From NCBI GenBank assembly GCA_016617855.1, contig JAECUM010004416.1:18901-82900 (forward strand): DNA of 64,000 nt, given 5' to 3'. Made by a program: the position numbers and the translations under genes. The notes beneath the pieces were generated by a model that saw nothing but the letters and a program-made list of their open reading frames with translations, was not told where the DNA came from and did no database searches. Positions 7,678 through 18,529 of the stretch are shown one piece after another; within the stretch, counting starts at the first letter, position 1, and every line of letters starts with the position of its first letter. The stretch is from Megalonaias nervosa (lineage: Eukaryota > Mollusca > Bivalvia > Unionida > Unionidae).

Positions 7678-7914
7678 ATGGAAAGAATGATTAGATTGCA
7701 GGAGGTAGAAGACACGTTAGGAATGGTGGAGAAGATGCTAGTCAGAATGCAGTTTGGGGCTTATAGTCCCCATAGACTAAGCATGTAAATTAATTATTTA
7801 AAGAGAAGTAAGGACATATTAAATGAAATGATTAGGATTGAAAAGGAAGATTTAGAAGACAAAAGGAGAATGAGGGAGTGGAACGAAAAGATAGAAAAGG
7901 AAGAAGAAAATTAA
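7678..7914 (+). pseudogene. Unit C: charged coiled-coil protein, broken
   Basis: ATG 7678 opens 36 codons (MERMIRLQEVEDTLGMVEKM start) ended by TAA 7786-7788. The same frame then continues as a strongly helical Lys/Glu/Arg stretch (IRIEKEDLEDKRRMREW within it) to TAA 7912-7914, and on through an almost pure Lys/Arg/Glu tract to about 8010. The frame is contiguous with the 45-bp repeats upstream. Composition and the acidic-basic-Trp pattern match units A and D. Stem-loop 3 follows at 8082. I read it as a decayed member of the same family; function unknown. Confidence 0.4.
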
Positions 7915-8081
7915 AAAAGGAAGAAGGAGGAGAAAGAGAAGGAGAAGGAAAAAAGGAGGAGAAGGAAAAGAATGAGAAGAAGACAAAAAGTGGAGGTCAA
8001 AAAAGTGTAGGAGAGAAAATAAGAAGTTGGTGGAGGAAAAGAAGAACGTAGAAGAAGACAAAGAAGAAGAAGAAATCCAAA

Positions 8082-8119
8082 GGCCCTTTTGAGGGCCACT
8101 TTCGTATGCCTCGAAAAGA
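8082..8119 (+). terminator. Histone-type 3' end 3: stem-loop plus U7-pairing element
   Basis: GGCCCTTTTGAGGGCC (8082-8097) has a G-C outer pair and is the closest of the four to the canonical histone stem, with loop TTTG. It is preceded by ATCCAAA, the usual histone 5' flank, and followed by ACTTTC. GAAAAGA (8113-8119) lies 15 bases downstream. The outer stem base pair changes from A-T to G-C relative to copies 1, 2 and 4, a compensatory change. Confidence 0.8.
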
Positions 8120-8189
8120 TAGTTATTCTCACTTTGCCTATCGATATGTGTTATCTATATGTTTATCTATGTCTCTGTCTCTCTATTGT

Positions 8190-8440
8190 ATTTGTCCCTC
8201 CCTAGAGTGGTAGCTACGCGTATTCAGGTCAGCCCCTTGCTACATTGTTGCATGTGTCCAGTACCGTGTCATCATGCCACCTGTTCCATTCCTATTGTCC
8301 CTATACAAAATTCCCATTGTCCGTAGAGTGTCCCAGGGTCATTTTTTGTCCGTTAAAATCTTGTCCGTATAGTACAAAACAGGGTCCCATAACGTTAATT
8401 CCCATTGTCCGTAAAGTATCCCATATACTACTTACGTATT
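8190..8440. repeat. GTCCC-type degenerate repeats after unit C
   Basis: Several imperfect copies of a motif near ATTCCCATTGTCCGTAAAGT follow stem-loop 3, ending in TACTACTTACGTA. An equivalent block follows stem-loop 4 (9850-10120) and ends in a similar ACGTATTACTTACG. The two blocks look like copies of one duplicated segment. Confidence 0.55.
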
Positions 8441-8869
8441 TTGAAATATTAGTTTGAGTGGTAAGATCTGACACATGGGACATATAGTCTAACAGATTCT
8501 TGAAGTGTGTGACAGGAGGGAACTGAACAGTCAGATTCATTCCTATTTCAGTCATTTTTATTTCTTGTGTTCCTGTTGTAACATCAAGTTTGCTGACGTA
8601 TTTTATGTTTAGATATTATTTGAGAGGAAAAACATTTGTTTTGGATTGTTCAGAGGAAATATAAAGTGCTCATCGAACTATAATATTATTTTAGAACGAT
8701 TGTGAATTATTTAAAAGAAGTTCTCTAAAACGCCATTTTGACAACGTCACGATTCTTGGCTGACCAGTACATTTCCGGATCTGAAATTGATACGGAACTT
8801 TTCATCCTTTTGGACTTAACTAGAACTTTTTCAGGATTTTTGGGGAGGATTCACTTCATAATACTGTAT
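8441..8869. other. Stretch with no gene seen, between the unit C repeats and an LTR relic
   Basis: AT-rich sequence without a convincing frame. The right part (about 8740-8869) may be the inner end of the LTR relic that follows. Confidence 0.3.
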
Positions 8870-8990
8870 GTTCCTCTCACATTTTCATTTATGACTTTGA
8901 TAATTGTATTATTTGTTAAATTTTACAAAACTTCTTGGTCTTGCTTCTTTCTGTTACTTAGTTTATGACTACAGAGTCGTAATATCACCA
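8870..8990 (+). mobile_element. LTR end fragment (family B)
   Basis: This stretch aligns by eye with 28370-28492, the right end of the family B LTR: shared TTCATTTAT, TTTGATAATT, TTTCTGTTACTTA and an ending near GTCGTAATATCA versus ATCATAACA. It lies between units C and D, so the array was interrupted by a retroelement insertion or recombination. Confidence 0.5.
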
Positions 8991-9359
8991 AGAACTCATC
9001 CTTCACCATTAACTTCCACTCAAATCACAAGACCTCGACCTGCTTATCTCACACCACCAAAAGTTAAATCTCCAACATCTCATATTTCACCTGTATGACA
9101 TTCTATGGAAAGAACCAATTTCGGCAAGAAAGTACACAGAGGACTTGTCTTATTGAAGATAAAAGGATTAAGAATAGGAGTAAGGTGTGTGGCTTCTTTC
9201 CCACCTGACGATTAATTGAGTAGTACGCACCACACGACGAGAAATTAAGTAGTTGGCTTTGCCACCGGTAAACAGTCGTACATGTAAAAAATAACGTACA
9301 CGACTTGAGTTCTAACAAACAAATGAATAGTCGTACCATTCGTCTTCAGTCAGCCATAA
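8991..9359. other. Region upstream of unit D
   Basis: A Pro/Thr/Ser-rich open stretch (8991-9098) follows the LTR end; its origin is unclear. CAGTCAGCCATAAATG at 9346-9362 recalls the CAGTCTGGC leader box of units A and B, but I see no good TATA box at the matching distance. Confidence 0.3.
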
Positions 9360-9706
9360 ATGACAACAAGTGAACATAGTAAGATTGAAAAGTTACAGGA
9401 AACAGCAGATGCTGTGGTGGACTTAAAGCAACTGTTAGGGCAAGTAGACGCCTAGTGGAAGTAAGTCGTGTTCGCACGCACGTGGCTGCAGTACAAAGAA
9501 CCAAGATCTTCGCGAAAGAAGTAACAGAGGAAGAGGAATAAGAAAAGATTAAGACTACCTGGACTAAGGAAAGAAAAGAAAAAGAGAACAAGAAAAATAA
9601 ACAGGAAGACTTCGAACGCTTAATTGCCAACTGGATGAAGGTCCAGGCGAAATTCAGAAAGAAGGGACATCCAGTTTGGATACCTGAAGAGAAAAAAAAG
9701 AGATAA
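9360..9706 (+). pseudogene. Unit D: charged coiled-coil protein, frameshifted
   Basis: ATG 9360 opens 31 codons (MTTSEHSKIEKLQETADAV start) ended by TAG 9453-9455. The next frame is open from 9455 and carries a Lys/Glu-rich helical protein with one TAA at 9539-9541, ending at TAA 9704-9706. That part includes FAKEVTEEEE, a TTWTKERKEKENKKNK stretch and a C-terminal KKGHPVWIPEEKKK. The pattern of acidic run, Trp, then Lys/Glu repeats resembles units A and C. Stop to stem-loop 4 is 66 nt, again a short 3' UTR. Inactive as written; function unknown. Confidence 0.45.
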
Positions 9707-9772
9707 ACTTCCTAAGTTCAATAAAGAGATAGTCGAAGACCTGGAGGTCGGGAGGGAATAAGAAACCCTAAT

Positions 9773-9810
9773 AGCCCTTTTCGGGGCTACTTATCTCTCT
9801 AGAAAAGAGA
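9773..9810 (+). terminator. Histone-type 3' end 4: stem-loop plus U7-pairing element
   Basis: AGCCCTTTTCGGGGCT (9773-9788) keeps the 6-bp stem with one T-G wobble at the loop-closing pair and loop TTTC. AGAAAAGAGA (9801-9810) lies 12 bases downstream and contains AAAAGAG, a full match to the U7-pairing core. Downstream sequence again shows the TTGCC and TGTGTATG boxes seen after the other copies. Confidence 0.78.
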
Positions 9811-9849
9811 TACTGTTTCACTGTTGCCTTGGTGTTTTGTCTGTGTATG

Positions 9850-10120
9850 TTTGTCCCCATAAAACCATTTTGTCCCTATGAACTCTTCTGTCCCTAAGTG
9901 TTATTCCCAGGTTAAATTCTCCTAGTCCCTCAACTGTCCTTCACATGGTAAATTCCCTTGTCCCCCAAGTGATATCCCATTGTTAAACACCCCATGTCTC
10001 CAAAATGTCATTCCCACGTTAAATTTCCAATGTCCCGCAAGTGCCCTTCCCATGTTATATCCCGTTTGTCCCTCAAGTGACATTTCTGTTCCTCAAGTGA
10101 TACGTATTACTTACGACAAC
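9850..10120. repeat. GTCCC-type degenerate repeats after unit D
   Basis: About seven imperfect copies, roughly 36-40 bp each, with consensus near TTCCCATGTTAAATTCCC followed by TGTCCCTCAAGTG. It corresponds to the block at 8190-8440. It could be the subterminal repeat of the element, but I see no matching inverted copy in the window. Confidence 0.6.
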
Positions 10121-10664
10121 TGAGCATATACAGAAATTTATCATTTCTAATGCTTGCAGTAACACACAGTAACCAACGAAATAATTATTGCTCTGAGTCA
10201 TTTTGTGATCCAGGAGAGTTATTATTGGACTGGTTAACTAAATGTTTTGTTTACAGGTTGGGTAAAATTTAAAAACAAATCAAATTTCTCTATTGAAATG
10301 TAACCGCGTTTCGGTTAATTGCTACTAATCAAGCTGCTGTGTTAAGCTTATTCTGGCAATCGGAACACTTCAGAGCTTTTCCCGTTTTCAGATTGCTTCT
10401 GGGAGACGCTCGCAAGACCTGGTTCTTATCAAGGACAGTAGCAGAGGATACAAAACAGGGAACCAGACTACGAAAAACACGGGTCGTTTTAGACTTAAAA
10501 TTAAACAATACTATATTTTGCACAGTAATCAGTAATAAAGTCAACAAAATTTTGAGGAACAAAATTATCTTTTAGTAAATAATTGCACGTTTGACAGATG
10601 TAAACAATGAAAAGTTTTTGGAGTGGTACATTTTCTCGGATTCGTTTCCTAGATTATATTTAAC
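10121..10664 (+). promoter_or_regulatory. Upstream region of PGLS
   Basis: This 540-bp gap separates the viral-type array from the PGLS start codon and should hold the PGLS promoter and 5' UTR. I see no convincing TATA box close to the ATG. A frame open on both strands at 10339-10562 looks like chance. Confidence 0.35.
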
Positions 10665-10791
10665 ATGGCCGCGCCCATAGTAGTCGTTGCTGAGAGCGAA
10701 AAGGAGGTTGCTGAGAAGCTTTGCGCATTTGTCATCGAAAAGGCCAATACTGCACTATCAGAAAAGGGTACCTTCTACGTAGGGGTATCAG
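10665..10791 (+). CDS. PGLS: 6-phosphogluconolactonase, exon 1
   Basis: PGLS hydrolyses 6-phosphogluconolactone to 6-phosphogluconate, the second step of the oxidative pentose phosphate pathway, in the cytosol. Exon 1 starts at ATG 10665 (MAAPIVVVAESEKEVAEKL start) and ends in YVGVS plus one base, with donor GTAAAA at 10792 (phase 1). Five exons sum to 729 nt, 242 aa, close to the human enzyme (about 258 aa). Exons 2-5 begin at 28882, 34477, 40941 and 42215, and all phases agree, so the model needs no unseen exon. Diagnostic motifs are CDERHVP (exon 2), [15 protein letters not shown] (exon 3), GAGKREIIQ (exon 4) and LVWFLDKAAA (exon 5). No damage is seen. The first intron is 18 kb and full of retroelements. 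Confidence 0.93.
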
Positions 10792-12269
10792 GTAAAAGAT
10801 GCCACGCATATATTTGCGAGAAAATACATCATATAGCCTAAAAGCAAGTGTTATGTGTAAGTCGTGTACTCCAACGCTGTATTATCGCGGGCACTATATT
10901 ATCGCGGCAAACGGAATTTTCCAATTAATTTTGATTTCTGATGTTTGATGATTATAAGTCATATACTGATAGTGACACACGTCCTTACATGGTTACACTT
11001 GGAATTTCATTCCATGGTAGCCAATATGGACCAAAATTGACAAAACGTTGCTTATGATCCTACTTATCCTACATAAATAGGAAAGCAATAATAGTTAAAC
11101 TATTTTTAAAATTGGTAATATTTCAGTTTTAATAATAATATTAATAATAGATTCATTTGTATATATAGATTTCTCAGCCCACATTGCACTTAAAATTTAG
11201 ACTAATTGATATATATTTTTTCATTTTAATTTCTGTTTTTATCGTGGATTTCAACTTAACTGACATTAGTGTATTCAACTGAGTCATTGCATCCTTTATT
11301 TTGGTGGAAATATTCAGCCAGTGCAATCATGGACATTTCTTCTTATCACTAAGTTGAAATTTATGTTTATTATAATATGTGTATGCTACCATATGTAAGT
11401 TAGGTAAATACAGCGATAATAATCATGGTACGGTAATCTGGGTCAGCTGCCATATGTGGTTTAATTTACATTTACATGATTGGATTGACAGAGATTTTTT
11501 ATAGGAATAGATAGAGGAAAAGTCAAAGAAACTTTACAATTTGTAACAATACAGCAATAATGGATCAGTTTTAACATGCACCGATAACAACATTAAGTGC
11601 TGCGATAATACAGCGTTCCAGACCACTTGCAACTGGTGATGATTCGGTTTTCTTGTATTCTGCATAATTTGAGTGTTCATAATTCAAGCAAGAACTTATT
11701 TTTTATGATATCTCTTAAAATAAACGTATAGGAAGCATTAAAACTCATACACCGTCCACCGTTTTTAATACTGGTCTTTAGTAACTTTTTGCAAATTTAA
11801 TAAATTGTATCTTCAGATCAATGCAGATCAGTGTACGTATGTCAAAAAATACTGCAATGTATATGTAGCTGTTCATTTTAAGAGCAGCTTATAATTTGAA
11901 ATTGTGTATGACTCAATAATATAGTGTATCATATGGTTTAAGAAGAAAACTAGGACAGGTAGTTATATGATTAATCGGGATTATTAGTTGTTTTGCCTAT
12001 TGGGGATCATTAAACATTTTATCATCAGAAATAATAAAGAGGACGAATATCATCATCACTGAAACATGGATAAACAGCATAAAATAATCAAGGTGAAAAT
12101 TAAGAGGAAGATGAACATAATCGGAGACCAACATTGGTAACTGTAATATGTCTCGGAAATCATGGCAGCCCAAAAATATGTGTGGAACATAATTGTTTAC
12201 TGTAATAGCCATGGGGAATGCATTAAGTGTGTAATTAGAAGTATTCCTTTTTTTTATTTTAAATCATTG
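10792..12269. other. PGLS intron 1, left part
   Basis: AT-rich intron sequence. No gene, exon or clear repeat seen. Confidence 0.4.
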
Positions 12270-12482
12270 TAATTTTTATTTTATTTTCAAACTTTGTACC
12301 TAATGTATTAGCTACAGATAATTATTAAAATATTTGTCTTAAGTAAACTATACTCAGTCAGTACTGTTGTATAATGTTTCGCTTGTTTTAAATCTCATTT
12401 CACTGTCAATTGTAGTTAAACAATATGTTGGACACAACTTTATTAACTCACCAAAGCATTTTCCCAAAACATAAAAATGCTT
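12270..12482 (+). repeat. Inverted repeat, left arm
   Basis: About 210 bp that match, in reverse complement, 14898-15110. Shared blocks include CTTGTTTTAAATCTCATTTC, GTTAAACAATAT and TTTTCCCAAAACAT. The pair encloses 2.4 kb and may be a fold-back or non-autonomous DNA element, or two opposite copies of one repeat. Confidence 0.6.
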
Positions 12483-13765
12483 TAAAGATTTACATAAAAG
12501 TAAAATAGTTTGCACAAACAGATACATTTTTTAATGATTTTTTAAAATATAAAACAAATATAGAAAATATAGAAAGTAATATAATACGTTTCTATGGATG
12601 TGCATGGACATAAATATATGAGAATCCTAGCAACCAAAGCATTTTAATACCATCAAATATCTTTACGGATAATAGTGAATGCCATTTTATCAGAACATTT
12701 ACTTATGATAGTATTATCATGAAAGTATTATTGGTACAGTGCTAAAATTCCAATAGCCAAATGCCAGTATTCTAAATGAGAAGCCCCTTGGGTTTGTTGG
12801 AGAAAAAAAACCCACAATTTGCCTGAGAGAACTTTGATTGCACTGATGAAATGTGTAAATTTATATTTATGAAATTAAAAGACTAGTGGGCCTAATGATT
12901 AATATTTATAACTGTATATGCCCATTACCCATATGAAGATCATTTCCTTATCATGCTTACATTGAAAGCTATAAACTTTGTGTACAAAGCGAACCATGTG
13001 ACCTATTAATGGAGGACAGATTGACAGGGTTATCCATAATTAGTGCTCACTTGCTTTTAACATGCGTGATTTTACTGGATGTCGAACAAAATACCATTTT
13101 GGATATTTATGTGCTGCACAGAAACCACTAGATAAGCAGTTCCTTCTAGTTTTAGTTGTCACTTTCATTGTCCAAGAATTGCATGGCTTTGTAGTGGTAT
13201 TTACTTGCTAATTAAATATCCAAGCAAACACCCATTTGAGGTTGAGATTTGGCAGACCAGATTAGATTAGTGAGGCTGCCAATAGGGAAACGAGGCTACC
13301 CATGGGTATTATGAATACTGTACCATATAATGAAAGGAAATGCCAGGTGGTTACTTGTGTAAATTTCTCAACCAGTGACATCTTTTTAAATAGCCAATGG
13401 AACCGACAGCAATTGAAAGTAACATCTAGCATGAGCAAAGATAAAAAAACTATTGCACCTAAGTACAGGAAGAGTACATGCACTTTAAAAAATTAGTTTA
13501 TTTGTTGGGAATGGAGAGATCATTATACTTGCAAAAAAGATTAGGCAGCATGCAAAATGGTCATTTTTGTGATTTAACAGAAATGGAGTCTATATGGAAA
13601 TAACTATTGTGAATATTTGAATCCTGAAGGAGTATGGTATGTATTTTCATAGTTTACATTTACTATTTAAATTATTAATGTTTTCTCTCTATAACAAAAG
13701 CTTGAGCTAAACAAGGGCAATAAGGCAAACCCCCAACCAACCAACCAACCCATGAAGAGCTGAAA

Positions 13766-13771
<6 letters not shown>
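12483..13771. other. Intron sequence between inverted repeat arms, left part
   Basis: AT-rich. No gene recognised. Both strands are open at 13262-13496 without coding character. Confidence 0.35.

Positions 13772-13808
<37 letters not shown>
13771..13808. repeat. (AT)n microsatellite
   Basis: About 38 bp of uninterrupted AT dinucleotides, next to CAAC-rich and CTCT-rich tracts. Confidence 0.9.
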
Positions 13809-13811
<3 letters not shown>

Positions 13812-13957
13812 GCCATATTTTATTTTGATCATGAGGTGCAAGAAGAAAGATGCGATGGAATACTTATCCATCTCTCTCTCTCTATCTCTCTTCCAAAAGA
13901 AAAAGCTGGAAAAAGCATTTGAACATTGATGATACAATTTCCCTATTGTTGGTAATC

Positions 13958-14164
13958 TGAACTAGCATACAGTGATACTTTAATAGCGTACAGTGATACT
14001 TTTAATAGCATAGAGTGATACTTTTAATAGCATACAGTGATACTTTTAATAGCATACAGTGATACTTTTAATAGCATACAGTGATACTTTGAATAGCATA
14101 CAGTGATACTTTGAATAGCATACAGTGATACTTTGAATAGCATACAGTGATACTTTGAATAGTT
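13958..14164. repeat. 22-bp minisatellite, about nine copies
   Basis: Tandem units of AGCATACAGTGATACTTT plus four bases. Early copies end in TAAT and later copies in GAAT, so the array has two blocks expanded from slightly different founders. Confidence 0.85.
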
Positions 14165-14897
14165 ATGAAACCGGAAGTTATTATAGTTTAATTCCACACA
14201 GCATTGTGAATTTATCCTATCTGTAACTCAATAAATTTTCAGGTCAGCATCATTATATATAGCTAAATGTACATTTCAAATACTTTGTGTGAAACAATTT
14301 AGGTACTTTCAGTTAGATTTAATGATCCTGACCAGAAAGGTTACTGAGTTACAGAAAGGATAAAATGCACAAAGCTGTGAGGAATGAAATGAAAAAGATG
14401 AAGCTGAGGTATTGATCTTGCCTCATCTTGTACTCAGCATCGACTTATATATGTATGAAGGATGGAAAATTTACCAAATTTGCTCACTCAGCTTATACTC
14501 CGTATCAACGTTTAGGCTGGCAAATACAGTACACTGTTAATTGATTAGCTTATTGATATAGTGGAGAGTTTAGGCCAAATGCAGAATGTTTTTTGATATT
14601 GTAAGTAATGCTGTCACTTTTTTACACCATGACAGAAAAGGGTTTAGTGTCCAAATAAAAACTTAGTAATAATAAGAAAAAGCAAATTCTTTAGCACCCT
14701 ATTAAAATAGCATATTTCGGCTGTACATGTGATGATGATTGAAACAGTTTATAAATTGAATCAAAAACTTTTAATCTACAACTCCTACCACTGCTAATAC
14801 TACAGATAATTCTCTCATAATTAGATGTTCTTATATAATGGGATTCATTATTATCTGCATAGATATTTAAAGGGAACACTACAAATTATCATGCATT
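14165..14897. other. Intron sequence between inverted repeat arms, right part
   Basis: AT-rich. No gene or repeat recognised. Confidence 0.35.
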
Positions 14898-15110
14898 TGT
14901 ATGTTTTGGGAAAATACTTTGATGAGTTAGTAGTGTCCAACCCCATATTGTTTAACTAAAAGTGATGGTGAAATGAGATTAAAACAAGCAAAAACAATGT
15001 GACAGTATAGATGTAGTAAACTTAAGTAGTCAAATATATACAACAAATATATTAACTGTCTGTACCTTATATATGAGGCACCTAGTTTCAAATTTAAAAA
15101 AAATGCTATG
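14898..15110 (-). repeat. Inverted repeat, right arm
   Basis: Reverse-complement partner of 12270-12482. Identity by eye is about 75-80 percent with small indels, so the pair is old. Confidence 0.6.
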
Positions 15111-15459
15111 ATTAATATCTCTTAACAGCAGATTAATATTTTAGCATGGATAACATGCCTAATACTTACCTGTTCCACAAGTTGTATTGATCCAGCATTA
15201 ACAAAGATCACATTCAGTGGCTCTCATCTTTTAAAACCAAGAAGATTGCACAATGCACAAAGTCAGATATGACAATATTTGAAAAAGCCCCTGATGAAAT
15301 GTGAAAAACAGTAATCCAGTATGGACATTCACTGCATACTGGTATCCACTTTGAAGCATCAATGAGTTCTCTTGTACAAAATGTTGGAATGAAAGCTTCC
15401 ACAAAGTCAGGATTTTATATTCTGATAAAGAACAGCAATATCTGCTTTTATTTCTAAAA

Positions 15460-15894
15460 GAGCTTATGGGATGACTTGTTGTTCGTCATTCGACATACAT
15501 CCATGCATTAGCACAAGTTTATTATCATTACTAATCCTAAACTACTCAGACGATTACCATGAAATTTTGTACACACATTCATCCCAAGGTCATGCTGGTT
15601 CTAAATGCATATGGTCAGACATCCAATATGGCCACCACAGTGGTTGTCTTGAAAATCTTGTTGCTATTGCTGATGAGTGGATGGTCATGTTAATGTGGAC
15701 CTAAAGACTATTTACAATGTCTAGTTGGTCCTAAATAAAGATGGGGCCGCTCTGACATCAAATATGGTGCATGGCAGCTGTCTTAAAAATCTTGTTTTTG
15801 TTACATCTTCAGAAAGGAAAGTCATATTGGTATAGAATTGTTCCATCTTGTTGGTCCAAAATGAAAATTATTCCACTTGGACATCCAATAGGGG
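15460..15894 (+). repeat. Dispersed repeat R1, copy 1
   Basis: It begins AGCTTATGGGATGACT and contains ATATGGCCACCA, CTTGAAAATCTTGTT and GTTGGTCCTAAAT motifs. The same series is found at 17895-18115 and 37995-38960. Likely a non-autonomous element; no family name can be given. Confidence 0.55.
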
Positions 15895-16548
15895 GCGCTC
15901 AGCAGTTATTATGTACTTTTGAGAGAGTGACGTATGTAAGGTGAAGTTGTTTGCATTTAAAACATGCACAGTAGAGAGAATGTTGGCATACCTCTATGCT
16001 ACTTTGATGTAATGTGGCTGACATTTCTTTGGATATTGTACTTTTGGAAATTGTAAATGATCTTACCACACTGCTAACTAAAATGACTGCTCCCTTTTGC
16101 TCCAAAAATCAGCCTGAGTTTGTCTAAAGTACACTCTCCTTAGCAGCTATTAAAATAGGGAAAATGAATTTTGCCAGACTAGACAATACCAGTTTCTGAA
16201 AGTGCAATGAATGAATTAAAAAATATATAAAATGTTAAAAAAACAGTTAGGGGCTTTTTTTTTTACAATTTACCTCTGAAGTTCAGGAAGTGAAAATGAC
16301 CAAGTGGAGCTAGCACTTTTTTGAAAGGTGCACATCTGGAGTAAGGCCATGCTATATACTCTATAACCCATATTACACCCAACAATCATACACCAAAATA
16401 AAGGGAATTAAAGGCTCTTTGAACATTATCTAATATATACAAGGTCGTTTTTAAATAGCCAGTATAACCAGTGAGGAAACCCTGGGAAATTCGTTTTCTT
16501 TAAAATTCTAACCCTATGCAAAATATGAAACTGTAGAGTGCCACCTTA
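15895..16548 (+). repeat. Direct duplication, copy 1 (about 650 bp)
   Basis: It matches 17240-17892 almost throughout (for example TTGTTTGCATTTAAAACATG and CCAGACTAGACAATACCAG). A third, shorter match lies at 18120-18450. No open frame is kept. Confidence 0.75.
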
Positions 16549-17239
16549 AAACAAATATAAAAATTTATGCAATTATTTTTCTTATTTTCATATAATTATT
16601 TATGATGTTCTGAATAAATGGTACATTGACATTGATTTTATACATGAAAATAAGCTAATTATGCTTATTTTGCTCTTGCTTACATAATTTGCCGTGAGGC
16701 ATATTTGTGTGAGTAGTAACCTTAATTATGGGGAAATTAGAAGTCTTAGAATATAGGAATAAAGTCAACTTAAATTTAAAACTGTTGCATTAAGTAAAAG
16801 AAATATATAGTGAAAATGTTTCTTTTCATTTATTTGCAATGAAATTAAGAAATAAATGATGACAAAGCAAATTTGCTTTCTTCCGTATTAAACAATAAAA
16901 AATATTTTACCCTTTGACCTTTATGAACCTCATTTGTTCCATCCCTTTTCAATCTATAAAATTTATTGTTGACATCTCAGAAATAATTATGGCTAGTTTC
17001 ATGTTCCTGTCTTTCAGCCTAACACTGGTTGCTATGTTGACAAAATGTAATGCGCATTTTTAAAATAACTCACTTTTTATCATGGGGGGGGTTTGTACTT
17101 GTTTGAGACTCTGACACTAATAAATACTGTTCTTTGGGGGGAAAGACAGGAGAATTACTCAGAAGGACTGTTTTGATGCTTGTGACTTAAATATTTCAGC
17201 CATACAATCAAAATTAAATCACACAATAATAATACCTAT
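16549..17239. other. Spacer between the two direct duplicates
   Basis: AT-rich. No gene recognised. It may be part of the duplicated or inserted unit. Confidence 0.3.
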
Positions 17240-17892
17240 GTGCTCACCAGTTATTATGTACTTTTAAGAGAGTGACTTATGTAAGGTAAAGTTGTTTGCA
17301 TTTAAAACATGCACATTGGAGAGAACGTTTACATACCTGTATGCTACTTTGATGTAATGTGGCTGACATTTCTTTGGATATTGTACTTTTGGAAATTGTA
17401 AACGATCTTAGCACACTGCTAACTAAAATGACTGCTCCCTTGTGTTCCAAAAATCAGCCTGAAATTGTCTAAAGTACACTATCCTTAGCAGCTATTAAAA
17501 TAGGGAAGATGAATTTTGCCAGACTAGACAATACCAGTTTCTGAAAGTGCAATGAATGAATTAAAAAATATATAAAATGTAAAAAAAAGTTATTGGCTCT
17601 TTTTTTTTTTTACAATTTACTGGTACCTCTGAAGTTCAGGAAGTGAAAATGACCAAGTGAGCTAGCACTTTTTTGAAAGGTGCACATCTGGAGTAAGGCC
17701 AAGCTGTATACTCTATAACCCATGTTACACCCATCAATCACACCAAAATAAAGGGAATTAAAGGTTCTTTGAACAATACCTAAGATGTACAAGGTCTTTT
17801 TTAAATAGCCAGTATTACCAGTGAGGAAACCCAGGGAAATTCTTTTTCTTTAAAATTCTAACCCTATGCAAAATATGAAACGGTAGAGCGCC
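17240..17892 (+). repeat. Direct duplication, copy 2
   Basis: Second copy of 15895-16548. Divergence is a few percent with small indels, for example a longer T run at 17600. Confidence 0.75.
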
Positions 17893-18450
17893 ACCATATA
17901 GTCACCACCATGGGCATCTTGAAAACCATGTTCTTGTTACTCCATCTGAATGGATGGTCATATCAGCATGGAGTTTTCACTAAAGACTTTTAATGAATCT
18001 CTGGTTGGCCCTAAATAAAAATGGTACTAGTCTGACTTTCAATATGGCCATCACAGCAGCCATCTTGAAAGTCATTTTAGTGCTACTACTCCAGTACAGA
18101 AAGCCATATTGGGGGCACTCTGTAGATCTTCAGCAGTTATTAAAACAGGGAAAATTAATTTTGCCAGACTAGACAGTACCAGTTTCTAAAGTACAATGAA
18201 TGAATTGTCAAATATTTAAGATGTAACAAAGTTATCGGCTCTTTTTTTTATAAACAATTTACCTCTGAAGTCCAGGAAATGAGTATAACCATGTGGTAGG
18301 TTCACAGCTAAAGCAAGGCCAAGATGTATACACTATAACCCAAACTACACCCATCAATCATACACAGAAATAAAGGAAATTAAGTGTTCTTTGACAAGAC
18401 CTAAAATAACCAGTTAGGAAAACCTGGGAAATTCTTTTTCTTTAAAAATT
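17893..18450 (+). repeat. R1 fragment and third partial duplicate
   Basis: 17895-18115 is R1-like (CACCATGGGCATCTTGAAAA, GTTGGCCCTAAATAAAAATG). 18120-18450 repeats the right half of the 650-bp duplicate, more diverged. Both lie directly before the gag fragment of the Gypsy element. Confidence 0.5.
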
Positions 18451-18529
18451 TAACCCAATATTAATATGACTTTTCATCTAGAAGGAGCAGCAAAAAGATA
18501 TTCAAGATGGCCACTTAATTTCAAAATCC

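Noticed and set aside
6697..8132. Leu/Phe/Ser-rich frames on the - strand opposite units A-C
   Set aside because: They mirror the Lys/Glu purine-rich coding strand of the units and have no start or domain support.
5914..9706. Histone genes (suggested by the stem-loops)
   Set aside because: None of the four units encodes a histone fold or an H1-like winged helix that I can see; the products are Lys/Glu or Pro/Gln-rich coiled coils.
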